Positions 12,505-21,502 of a stretch of 64,000 nucleotides of DNA are shown piece by piece (the stretch's first letter is position 1; the number at the start of each line of letters is the position of its first letter). Below the pieces are notes generated by a model. That model was not told the DNA's origin and ran no database searches. It worked only from the letters and a program-made list of their open reading frames with translations. The position numbers and the translations under genes are program-made. This stretch comes from Tetmemena sp. SeJ-2015 (Eukaryota; Ciliophora; Spirotrichea; Sporadotrichida; Oxytrichidae): positions 62,001 through 126,000 of the forward strand of contig JAJKFJ010022395.1 of the NCBI GenBank assembly GCA_027382625.1. Reading direction: 5' to 3'.

Positions 12505-13538
12505 TCAATGCTTTGAACTTCTTTATCTATCTCTGTCTCTAGATCTGTCTCTGTGGTGTCTGTCGTTTCCACTTCTGTGACTCTTATCTTTTCTTTCCTC
12601 CTCCCTTCGTCTCTCCTTTCTATGATCTCTCTGGTTTGAATGAGAGCGACTTCTTGACCTTCTTTTGTCAGACCTCTGATCCTTGTAGTTTCTCTCTTCT
12701 CTTCGATCTCTCTATTAATGATGAGATACTGATGGGTTCTGTGACCACCTGCTATCGTCCCTCCTGTTTTCGTTTCTTTCATCCCTGCGTCTGTCTCTCT
12801 ATGGCTCATCATCTCTGCGTTCGTTAATGGGTTGACTCTCACCTGCAAAGCCTCTAATTTTCTCAAGCTATTACTTTACAAGTTGAATCTGCTCAAGCTT
12901 CCTGTTCTTCTCATCGATCTTCTCTCGAATCAAAAGGGGAGGGATGCCTGATGGCTCATTTTGAGCTTGCAACATCAAGTCCCACAACTCCTTCACAAAA
13001 AGGTGCGCCTTGTCCTCCAGGAAACCTAAAAGCTCAGACTAAGAGGGGTTACACACAGTTTATAAAGCAGAGAAGAAACAAAGGTTACCAGTTAGTTGCA
13101 CTTGCAAGTGCTTTGGATCCAGGGTTGAGTCGGCAGTGCTCTGGGAATCCTCCAAAGTGGAAATTACGAATTGGATCACAATCAAACCCCAAATCACCAA
13201 TAGTTATAAAGATAAATTATCAATTTTCAACTTAATTATAATATCGCCATCAATTTAATAAATGTCATCCTCCTCGCCCATCAACTCAATGAGCCTTCTG
13301 TTAATCCAGGAGTTTATCACGTCTAATTGAACCTTTAAAAATCTTAATTCTCTAGGTTAGCTTAAATAAGACGACTCAATTAGAATTTAAAGTATGAATA
13401 ATTTGAGTTTACCTTCTTTAATTCCACAGTTAGATCGAACTCTGGTGGGTATTTCCACTTCTTAGTAAGCTCTCTATCCTTATCCTTGAACTTCACATTC
13501 TAATCAATGTGGGTTCCTCTGAAAAAGTTTGCTGCCAT
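12505..13538 (-). CDS. SRRM1: SRRM1-like splicing factor (PWI domain plus RS tail)
   Basis: Nuclear splicing co-activator of the SRm160 family. Start MAANFFRGTHIDQNVKFKDK matches the family opening (FFRGTxxxQ). A PWI-type domain follows (VQLDVINSWINRRLIELMGE, then IVIQFVISTLED and LTGFLEDKAHLFVKELWDLM), ending with the family phrase PSGIPPLLIREKID. The C-terminus is Arg/Ser/Asp-rich (RRSRSRSHSN, DRSRDRDRQRSS) and stops at TGA 12505-12507. Three segments bounded by AAGGT, ATTG and GGT must be removed. After that the length is 819 bases, an exact 272 codons plus stop, shorter than the animal proteins, which have much longer RS tails. In-frame TAG/TAA codons fall at Gln positions. Confidence 0.9.
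13024..13089 (-). other. IES in the PWI/RS gene, pointer GGT
   Basis: ACC on the plus strand at 13024-13026 and 13087-13089. Removing 63 bp joins QVQLTG to GFLEDKAHLF and restores the PWI-domain consensus. Confidence 0.85.
13179..13254 (-). other. IES in the PWI/RS gene, pointer ATTG
   Basis: CAAT on the plus strand at 13179-13182 and 13251-13254. Removing 72 bp gives EEDDIYQIVIQFVISTLED, matching the family's DDVVIEFIFNQLE region. Confidence 0.85.
13331..13415 (-). other. IES or intron in the PWI/RS gene, pointer AAGGT
   Basis: ACCTT on the plus strand at 13331-13335 and 13411-13415. Removing 80 bp gives ELKKVQLDVINSW. The same segment is also a perfect GT-AG intron (GTAAAC ... TTAAAG), and both readings give the same protein, so the mechanism cannot be decided from sequence. 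Confidence 0.8.
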
Positions 13539-13714
13539 AATTCAAATATTAAAATATTATAGACAGAGTTTTTTCTTAAATTAAATTTGTATGAATATTT
13601 GAAAAATGTTGAAAGAAGATAATGAAATGAATACGCAATTGCTACTAATTGAAATCATTCTCTCTTACGGTCCGTTTAAGGAATGATAAAATAATAAAAG
13701 TTGCATAAATGATA

Positions 13715-16700
13715 TCAGGGAGAAGCGTTGCATTTTATTTCTAAACTCTTGTAGAACTTAAAGCGCTCGAGTAATTTTAGTTCTAAGTTGAGATAGCTGA
13801 GCCTTTATTGAACTCTATTTGATGATGGAAGGAGTCATCCATCTCTACGATATCTTTACTCTTGATATCTGTTGCTCTTCCTGAGAATAAAGACTATTAA
13901 TTTCTGTTCCCATTTTTGCCAATACTTACTCCAACCTTACTAAGTCTCAGACTATTTTAACCTGTTTGGCTTCCTCCTTGAAATTAAGTAGGGAACTAGC
14001 TTATATTTTGATTAGTCTTCTTGCCAAAAATAACTCTCCCGCTCTCTATTCCTTTATTGGCTGAGGATCCAAACTGAAAGCTTTCATTAATCCTGACACT
14101 ATTTATTCCCTTAGTCTCGTTAAGATGCACTTAGTCAATAGAGGGCGTGGGTGAGTAGCTATCATAAGATTATTTGAGTTGCGTGCCAACGTCTTGATAG
14201 AACTCTTGGCTTTCTATGTTGATGGCCTTGCTATTGTTTATTTGGACTGATAGATCTTAATGGCCAGTCTCTATTATCTGATCTCTACTCTGTCTCTTTT
14301 AGAATGCTTGGGATATTCTGTTATGGTGATGTCTTTGCTTTTGACTTCCTTGAAGCTTCACTGTTTCATCTAGGCTTAGATTAGCTTTTGAACTTATAGA
14401 CTGCTGCTGACTGTTCTAAGCAAGAGGCACTGTTTAAGGGAAATTCACGCTATTATTCAACTTAAAAAATTCTTGATAAGATTAAAAAACCTAAGAAATT
14501 CCTAAACTTTGTCAAGATTTTCTTAGTTTCATCTTCTTACGTAATGTTTCTTTGACTTTAGGATAAGTTTATACCATCGCTTATATATTTATCTCCAATT
14601 GAACTTTGCTTATCTGAATAAGTGGAATAGAATTCCTGCAATCCTGGAACTGAACTGTTCTTCTAATGACGATTTCGTTATTTTACTTAAATACATTATA
14701 ATTTAATAACTATGATAAGATATTCCTTTCATTTGCTTAGACTTTTTTCATAAATTTCACCCAAAAAATCATTTATATTTTCAACATAAATTTTTGATTA
14801 ATATTTTCTTTATTTAATTCGTCTTAATTACTGTAGAGTGTTAGATTGAGGTTTCTAACTGGGAAGATCATTAGTTGACTAAGTGGTTTGACGATGAGTG
14901 CTGCCTTTATCCTTTTGCTAATATTTCCTGAAGTTAGCGATTCCATATTTCTTGAGGGATTCTGTAGCCTTTATAAGAGCTTACACATTTAGCTAAGGAT
15001 GAAGGGAGTTATGAGTTTTTGAGGAAGTAATGTGTATTGAGTTTGCATCCGTCTTCATGTATTCATTGAATACTAAAACTGAGCTTTCCAAATAAATCAA
15101 AACGCTCTCACAAGCTTCCTCTATTGACTAAACTAGCTATCCCAAATTTATCAATGCCAAAAATTACACCTATTTGTTAATTAAAAATTGATAAGATCAT
15201 CATTTATGTTCACCTACTCTGTCTTTACTTTCCTAATTGACCCTGCATAGCTCCTATTGAATTGAGTTACCTCATTTTAGGTACTCAAAATTCGCTCACT
15301 GTGTCTATCAGTTTCCTCCTTCAACTCATTTAAAAGGCTACTAATAGTATCGATTCGACCTTAGCATTTATTGAAAAATTTGCTTTGCTCATCCTAGATT
15401 TTATCAATCTGCCTGTTCATTTCTAGCTTTATAAATTTCTCTTTGTCATCTATTATCTGAATCATTTCTGCTAAAATTTGGTCCCTCACCGTCTCTATGT
15501 TTTCAGAATCTTCATCATCTGCTCTCTGATTCTTAATTTAAAACTCAATTTGCTAATCAGATTCATATTAATAGCTCCTGAGATTTATCCTGTCGGGTAT
15601 TAAGCAGTCTGCTTCATTCTACTTATAAATTTAATCTTTGTAATAAAACTGGTGGTGCTTGAAGGTACTCCTGAATTTTACAGCACACCAGAAACTGCTT
15701 TCCTGAGTATACCTATTCCAACCTGGCTTTCAAGTTTGCCTAAACTTTGAGAACTGTTTGTAAATTCACCACTGTTTTCGTATTTAGTAATGAGATCAAT
15801 AACTTTTCTCCTTGAGCTAAGGATTTCCCTAATCTTCCAGAATTTTTTACCTTATTATTTCACTGACCTTGAACATCATATTCCATAGCTTTATAGCGGC
15901 CTTTGCGATTGAGGCACTCTTTCAAAGCTTCAATAATCATGTGATGAATTTTTAGAGGCTGGTACTTCTCTATCCAGTTCTCCAGGGATTTGCACAAGTT
16001 GGTCACTTCATCAATTTCAAGAGACATTGAAGTCAGATGTTCATTTAAAGCCTTCTAGTCGTTCTTATAGCTGCTGAGGGAAAGCTTCTTATGATCAAGC
16101 AGAATTAAATCCTTCTCCATTTTCTCAAATCGCTAATCTAACTTGTCCTAAGTTTCAGTTACTCTTTGCACTTAAAAATTTAGGAAGTTTAAAAGATAAA
16201 ACTTCCAGTTTAAGGGCATCCATCTCTGGGTAAAAAAGCTATACCTTCTGAGTCATGACTTTTATAAGTTGCTAGGTATCAAAGTTAGAGGTGTTATATT
16301 CGTGACTCAGCTTTGAGAAAGATGAATTTATGTCTTGTTTGTATTTAAGATAATTTTCATCGTACTGAGTTTGCTTCTGCACGAATATTTCAAACTGATC
16401 TTTAAGCACCTCGTTTTGAGAGATCCTATTGTTGGTATCAAATATTTTTTCTTGGATCATCTTAACCTACCCAGCTAAGTCTGTCTTAATTTTAATCCAT
16501 ATGTATATTAATGATTAAACATGAGTTTACTATTTGAGTCTTAAGTGTGTCCATTTGTCCATAAAGATTGACTTGAAATGCAAGGAATCTATCATCGAAC
16601 TCAGCAAACACTGTATTGTTTTCTTTGTCTGCAAATACTGATTTCTCCAACTTATCCACTTTATCTTTGAGGACAGTTTTATCTTTAGTGAGTGAAAGGA

Positions 16701-16868
16701 TATTCTTTCTATCCTCCTCTGCTCTGTCTATCACTGGCGCCACCAAATCCTTAACCATTCTCCTCATTCTCGTCTCAAAATCCATCCATTGGATCTCCTC
16801 CGACTTTACTAAAATTGAATTAGACCACACAAAGGATAATAAAACTTACTTGCCTGCTGACTTGACAT
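13715..16868 (-). CDS. Long coiled-coil protein with Ser/Gln-rich tail
   Basis: Not assigned to a family. The ATG at 16868 opens MSSQQA, followed by a 41-nt GT-AG intron (16809-16849) and then SEEIQWMDFETRMRRMVKDL. The first two thirds are heptad-rich coiled coil (KDKVDKLEKSVFADKENN; FEIFVQKQTQYDENYLKYK), and the last third (14460-13750) is Ser/Gln/Asn-rich with phosphosite-like stretches (QSYDSYSPTPSIDQVHLNE). Architecture suggests a cytoskeletal, basal-body or scaffold protein; this is inference. Frame breaks mark unresolved IESs. The TGA at 13715 is the nearest plausible stop if one more frame change is accepted; the end is uncertain. Its start lies only 44 bp from the start proposed for the divergent methyltransferase gene. 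Confidence 0.6.
16809..16849 (-). other. Spliceosomal intron, 41 nt
   Basis: Starts GTAAGT and ends TTTTAG on the minus strand, after the first 19 coding bases. Splicing gives MSSQQAIKSEEIQW. The flanking AGTAA repeat would give the wrong frame if used as a pointer, so this one is an intron, not an IES. Confidence 0.75.
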
Positions 16869-16912
16869 TTTAATTCTTATAGTTTAATTTGCAATAATTT
16901 GTTCACTTAATT

Positions 16913-17988
16913 ATGAATGGAAAGTTTAATTACAAGACAGACACTCCAGAGAAGCAATTATAAATTAATAAACCTCCTAATAACTTAATAAGGGATTAAA
17001 TAGCAATGAACATTTATTTATTTATGAAGCTAGAAAAGAAAAGAAAGTTTTTCAAGAACACTCTCTACTCTAAGACAGATAAGTTAATATATGTTATATT
17101 TACAGATATCTACTATAGAAAGGCCAAAGAAGAGGGATACCGTGCAAGAAGTGCTTATAAGCTATTGCAGATCGATGATGAGTTCAGAATATTTAAAGAC
17201 GTCGTGAGAGCTGTAGATTTATGTTCTGCACCAGGCAGTTGGTCCTAAGTATTATCAAATAAACTCTACGCATCCTAGGAGGAAAGGCAAAACCATGTAC
17301 TAACTTTTATTTATGGCAAAACGCGTCAAAGGGAAAAGATGAAGTCAGAGTAGTATCCGTAGACTTGCAGGAAATGGCCCCAATCGACGGAGTTGCCATT
17401 ATTCAAGGAGACATCAAAGATTTTAGTTTTATATCACTACTTAACAGACACTAGAGAAGGTTCTGGCTGTGTTTAATGGATAAAAGGCAGATTTAGTGGT
17501 GAGCGATGGCGCCCCCGATGTAACAGGCTTCCATGAGATCGACTAATATTTGCAAGCTTCTTTTGAAATTATTGTTTGTTAGAAGCTCAGTTGCTTCAAG
17601 CTGCCCTGACTATTACGCAGCACATGCTAAGAGAAGGAGGAACCTTTGTTGCAAAGTTCTTTAAATCAAGTGACCTTTCCTACCTCTATGTGATGATGAA
17701 GCAGCTCTTCTAAAATGTGTATGTGGTTAAGCCTCAAAGCTCCAGAGCGTCAGAAATTTATAGAATGATAAGAATTCTTTTTACTTGTCAAGTGCTGAAG
17801 CTTTTGTTTTAGGAATCGGCTTTATAGAGAACAGCACTATGCTTGTGCTAAGTGATTCAATCAGAACTCTGCCTGAGGCCTAAAAAGCTATTGAAGAAAT
17901 TAAATATGCTTATATAAATTCTTAGATTAAAATGAAAGAAACTAAGGAAGAAGACGATGAAGAGGAGGAGGACAGACTCACATTTTGA
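16913..17988 (+). CDS. FtsJ/Trm7-like tRNA 2'-O-methyltransferase
   Basis: RrmJ/FtsJ-fold enzyme transferring methyl from SAM to ribose 2'-OH. It fits TRM7/FTSJ1, which modifies the tRNA anticodon loop in the cytoplasm. Visible motifs: [20 protein letters not shown] (family N-terminus with catalytic Lys), [16 protein letters not shown] (SAM loop), [32 protein letters not shown] (catalytic Asp), [10 protein letters not shown] (catalytic Lys), [19 protein letters not shown]. Six IESs removed give 915 bases, 304 codons plus stop. The tail is acidic (EDDEEEEDR). The ATG at 16913 adds about 50 residues compared with FTSJ1, reading several TAA codons as Gln; the ATG at 17006 is the conservative alternative. 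Stop TGA at 17986-17988. Confidence 0.92.
17006..17028 (+). other. Possible IES, pointer ATGAA
   Basis: ATGAA at 17006-17010 and 17024-17028; the 18-bp segment keeps the frame, so removal is not proven by reading frame. It sits at the second possible start codon of the methyltransferase. Confidence 0.4.
17075..17108 (+). other. IES, pointer ACAGATA
   Basis: ACAGATA at 17075-17081 and 17102-17108. Removing 27 bp gives [15 protein letters not shown], matching the FtsJ family N-terminus; left in, it inserts unrelated hydrophobic residues. Confidence 0.88.
17286..17322 (+). other. IES, pointer GGCAAAAC
   Basis: GGCAAAAC at 17286-17293 and 17315-17322. Removing 29 bp restores the frame between the SAM-binding loop and [13 protein letters not shown]. 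Confidence 0.92.
17413..17436 (+). other. IES, pointer ATCA
   Basis: ATCA at 17413-17416 and 17433-17436. Removing 20 bp gives [20 protein letters not shown], the expected QGDIT region of FtsJ enzymes. Confidence 0.9.
17554..17587 (+). other. IES, pointer AAGCT
   Basis: AAGCT at 17554-17558 and 17583-17587. Removing 29 bp gives [20 protein letters not shown], the family helix. Confidence 0.92.
17749..17790 (+). other. IES, pointer GTCA
   Basis: GTCA at 17749-17752 and 17787-17790. Removing 38 bp gives [16 protein letters not shown], as in FTSJ1 (SSRNSSIEAFAV). Confidence 0.9.
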
Positions 17989-18098
17989 TTATAAAATAGC
18001 TCAGAGGCCCTAGTATTAATTAAATTACTTTATCATAATGCAGAAGATAGAGAATCAAGAAAGATTGATTTTATAATAATTTATATAACTAAACTCCT

Positions 18099-19755
18099 AT
18101 GAGAACATATGGATCCTCAGCCAAGGTCCTCGCTGCCCTTGGACTGATATCTTTAGCAGTTTCTACTGCTAATGCAAAATTCCCTTCAGTCAAAACTGTA
18201 GCTCAAAGAATGAATGAATATTCCAAAGAGAGATTATAGTCTGGAGCTACACCTAATGACGATCCAGATTACACAGTCAACTAATTATAAGTGTTTAGTA
18301 AGACTATTATAACTTATTGTAATTTGATGCTGAGATTGACCATTTCACAAACACTGGAGTATCTCCAACATATAAGATGAGATATCTAGTAAACGATAAA
18401 AACGTGGGAGCTGATGGCAGTCCTATTCTCTTCTACACTGGAAATGAGGGCAATATCATCGATTTCTATAACAATATTGGCTTTGTGACTACAACTTTAG
18501 CTGCTCAGTTCAAGGCACTTGTTGTTTTTGCAGAACACAGATACTATGGTACTTCAATGCCATTTGGAGACCAAAGTTTTACTCCTGCCAATGTTGTTTA
18601 CCTTACTGTAGATCAAGCCATGTTTGATTATGTCAAACTTATCAAGTCTCTCAAGACTCAACCTAAATATGCTAAGAGCCCCGTCATCGTTTTCGGTGGA
18701 TCTTATGGAGGCATGATCTCCGCTTGGATTAGAATGAGATTCCCTCACATTATTCAAGGAGCTCACGCTTCTAGTGCTCCCATCCTCTTCTTCCCAGGAA
18801 CTGTATCTCCTTATGCTTTCAACGAACTTGCAACCAGATCTTATAGAGATGAGTATATTTTAGCGATAATATGTGAATTAATGCTTTGCCAAACTGTGAT
18901 TTGACTATCCAAAAAGGATTCTAAGTTTTGAATCAATGGGGAAGTGACGCTACAAAGTACGCCTCAATTAAAACTCTGTTCAATACTTGCACAGTCCCAG
19001 CTTCTGCCGCAGATGTTCAAAATCTTCTTGGAGAGATTAGTGATGCTTTGGGAACTATGGCCTAGATTAATTATCCTTATGATAATGGAAACCTAGTTGG
19101 CAACCCAGTTAAAACTGCTTGCACTAAAGGCAAAGTAGATCAAGCTGCTCCTGATGATAAATACGTGAATGGATTAGCCGCTGCCTTCCAAGTTTTCTAG
19201 GGCACTACCACTTGTGTTCCCATCGCATCTAGCTCTGCACCTAACGGTGATAGCGACGGATGGTTGTATCAAACATGTATTGAGATGGTGATGCCAATTG
19301 CTCAGAGTGGAAAGACCGATATGTTCTTGTCTTCTCCTTGGGATCCCGATCAATATGCTGCCAACTGCGCAACTATGGGCTTGAAGCCTCAATTCAACTT
19401 CATTCTTGACTCTTTCGGAGGTAGAAACACTAACTTAGACTTCATGCACTCCTCAAACATTTACATGAAAGAATGGAATTCTAATATTTCAAATTTGTTC
19501 ATTATCTTCAGTAATGGTAACTTGGATCCATGGAGAGCTGGCGGTGTGTTGCCAGGCACCCTTGCAGCAAACAAGGATTTGACTGTGAGACTTATCTAAA
19601 ACAGTGCTCATCATCAAGAGTTGAGACTTCCAAGTGATTTGGATGACCCTGATGTTGCAAAGGCTAGATCTGAATTCACTGTCATCATTCAGAAGTGGAT
19701 CACTGACTATCAAACAGCACAAGGTGTCAAGCCATCGTTTGAACTTATTCAGTGA
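18099..19755 (+). CDS. Secreted/lysosomal serine peptidase, family S28
   Basis: Pro-Xaa carboxypeptidase/dipeptidyl-peptidase II-like enzyme, cleaving after proline in the secretory or lysosomal route. The start at 18099 gives a hydrophobic signal peptide (AKVLAALGLISLAVSTANA). Family signatures in order: QFDAEIDHF, GADGSPILFYTGNEGNI, VVFAEHRYYG, nucleophile motif VFGGSYGGMISAWIR, SNGNLDPW (acid Asp) and NSAHHQELR (catalytic His), so the triad is complete. Several in-frame TAA/TAG codons fall at Gln positions. Two IESs (18285-18317 and 18857-18879) removed leave 1608 bases, 535 codons plus stop, normal for the family. Stop TGA at 19753-19755. Starts 110 bp after the methyltransferase stop, on the same strand. 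Confidence 0.95.
18285..18317 (+). other. IES, pointer TTAT
   Basis: TTAT at 18285-18288 and 18314-18317. Removing 29 bp gives VNQLLQFDAEIDHF, the S28 family's conserved start of the mature enzyme. Confidence 0.88.
18857..18879 (+). other. IES, pointer ATT
   Basis: ATT at 18857-18859 and 18877-18879. Removing 20 bp, which contains an in-frame TGA, gives RDEYINALPNCDLTIQKGF in the right frame. Confidence 0.85.
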
Positions 19756-20052
19756 ACTTATAAGTTTGCTACTTATCAACAATGATTACAAATGATAATT
19801 TGTCAAAACTTAATATCAATAAAAAAAATGAGAGAGAGAAAAAGGATAATAAAATCAAAAGAAATATTAACACTAATTACTCTATAAGATGTATAGTTAA
19901 TTCTTAGCATCCTTCAATTATTTTGTTGAAGTAATAAACTCAAATTTTGAGAGTTTCGATTTAAATTAAATTTTAAGCAATAAAATACATAATTTTACAA
20001 TATAACTTATGCATTTATAAATACTAATCATATGAAATAATAATTATAATTT
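19756..20052. other. AT-rich spacer
   Basis: Between the convergent S28 and RNF114-like genes. No gene or repeat recognised. Confidence 0.5.
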
Positions 20053-20979
20053 TCAATGATTCATCATAGACTCCATCATAACTCTTTGAAGAATAGCATC
20101 TTCATCTTCCTCATACTGAATATAAGTATCCATATCGAACTGATGTCTCAGATTCAGATGGGAGGCGAGGTTCTAAGTTACGTAATTAGGGTCTCCATAC
20201 TCCTGTACCACGCAGATGGGGCACACAGCAGGTTTACCTTTATGCTTCTTGTTCACATGTTCTAGCAAGTCCCTTGCGTTCAAAGTTTGTCTCTTTGCAG
20301 AGAGGACACTTGAAAGTTTGTCTATTCACAACGCTATACACGAATATATTAGGACTGAATTATAAAATTTGTTGATGAAATATCTTCAAAGGATATGATT
20401 ATTTCTTACTTTTTGACATTGCTAGGGTCCACTTGAGTCTTCTGTAGGGCATTTGCTACTTGTTCCTTATGAGCCTCACATGAGTCAAGGTGCTTATTGT
20501 AATCGATAAGTTTGATTTAGAGCTTGCAATCGCACCTTAAATACTGTTATTTAATTTCTGATGATAAGAGCGATGACTTACTTCACTTGAACTTTCTTGA
20601 GATCCTTGATAATTTTCTTATCCACTACCAGATTCTCTCTCTGAAAGTCACTTCTGCACATAGGACACCTATAAATTGAATGAATATACCAATCTAAATA
20701 GTGAAAATACAGAATCAAAGAGCAATAACATTCTTATGTTATTTGTTGCGCAATATTTGCCAATCATGGAATTATGACTTACTGGATGAGTGGTTTCTTT
20801 TCTTTGAGCTGCACATTCACCAAAGATTGCAAACACTCAAGGCAAAACAAGTGAGAGCATGCTGGAAGTACTGTCGGCTACTCTGCTACTGATTAGCAGA
20901 TCTGGCACAAGTAAGGCTCTAGGATTTAATCCAGGGTTTTCTCCTCTCCTGTTTTGGAAGTTTGAACAGAATCTACCAT
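20053..20979 (-). CDS. RNF114-like RING E3 ubiquitin ligase
   Basis: RING-type ubiquitin ligase of the RNF114/125/138/166 group. Order: RING finger (PYLCQICQSVAEQPTVLPAC, HLFCLECLQ ... CPMCRSDF), a CxC/HxxxC zinc segment (CDCKLQIKLIDYNKHLDSC), a second zinc finger (FKCPLCKETNF ... HVNKKH), a Di19-type finger (AVCPICVVQEYGDPNY ... HLNLRHQFDMDTYIQYEED), and an acidic helix resembling a ubiquitin-interacting motif (EDEDAILQRVMMESM). Start 20979, stop TGA 20053-20055. Three GT-AG introns fit: 20669-20782, one just after KKVQVK, and one after NVKK. One frame discontinuity remains near 20275 (GGACTTGCTAGAAC), either a tiny IES or an indel. Confidence 0.88.
20669..20782 (-). other. Intron in the RNF114-like gene, 114 nt
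   Basis: GTAAGT ... TTATAG on the minus strand; splicing joins PLIQ to CPMCRSDF and completes the RING finger. Confidence 0.8.
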
Positions 20980-21078
20980 GTTTATATTTCTAATTAAATG
21001 ATGTATCGTTTAGTAAGTTAAAAGTTTAATTCAACATTAATTTCAATTTTGAGAAAAATTCTATCAAGGAAAAAAAGC

Positions 21079-21149
21079 TCCGCGACCGGGAATTGAACCC
21101 GGGTCTCCCGCGTGACAGGCGGGGATACTTACCACTATACTATCGCGGA
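21079..21149 (-). tRNA. tRNA-Asp (anticodon GTC)
   Basis: Reverse complement folds as a cloverleaf: acceptor TCCGCGA pairs with TCGCGGA, D-arm TAGTATAGTGG, anticodon stem CCGCC/GGCGG-like with loop CTGTCAC (anticodon GTC), and T-arm CCGGGTTCAATTCCCGG. No intron and no encoded CCA. It sits between the RNF114-like and WDR35 genes. Confidence 0.95.
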
Positions 21150-21502
21150 TTTGCTCATAGACCTACCTATCATACTCTCATTTAAATCGCTCTACTATCA
21201 CTCAGTTTGTGCTTAGTGATGAGCATTCATAAATGTATATCGGAAACTCTTGTCTTAGTATAAAAAATTCCTTGAGAATATCCTTGTCACAAATTCATTA
21301 CTTTAATTAAGTAATTCAGTAAATTACATAATCCTCTTCTTCTTTTATAAGATAGAAATAGTGATTATATCGTGAGATTCATTTAATAAGAAATTTAAAC
21401 TAGACAGTGACTATAATCTGCCATGAGTGATTGGGCAAATATCAGTTTCCTCTCCCTGACTATTATAATCAACTCAAAGTTCTAGTTTTTTGTTCAATTT
21501 AA
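21150..21502. other. AT-rich spacer
   Basis: Between the tRNA and the end of the WDR35 gene. Nothing recognised. The short inter-gene distance is compatible with separate nanochromosomes. Confidence 0.5.

Noticed and set aside
12636..12827. Plus-strand open frame over the RS-tail region
   Set aside because: It is the antisense of the Arg/Ser-rich tail; the minus-strand reading has PWI homology and a clean TGA.
12468..12866. 132-codon minus-strand frame (MRKLEALQVRVN)
   Set aside because: Wrong frame of the same region; shifted by one base it gives the RS tail continuous with the PWI domain.
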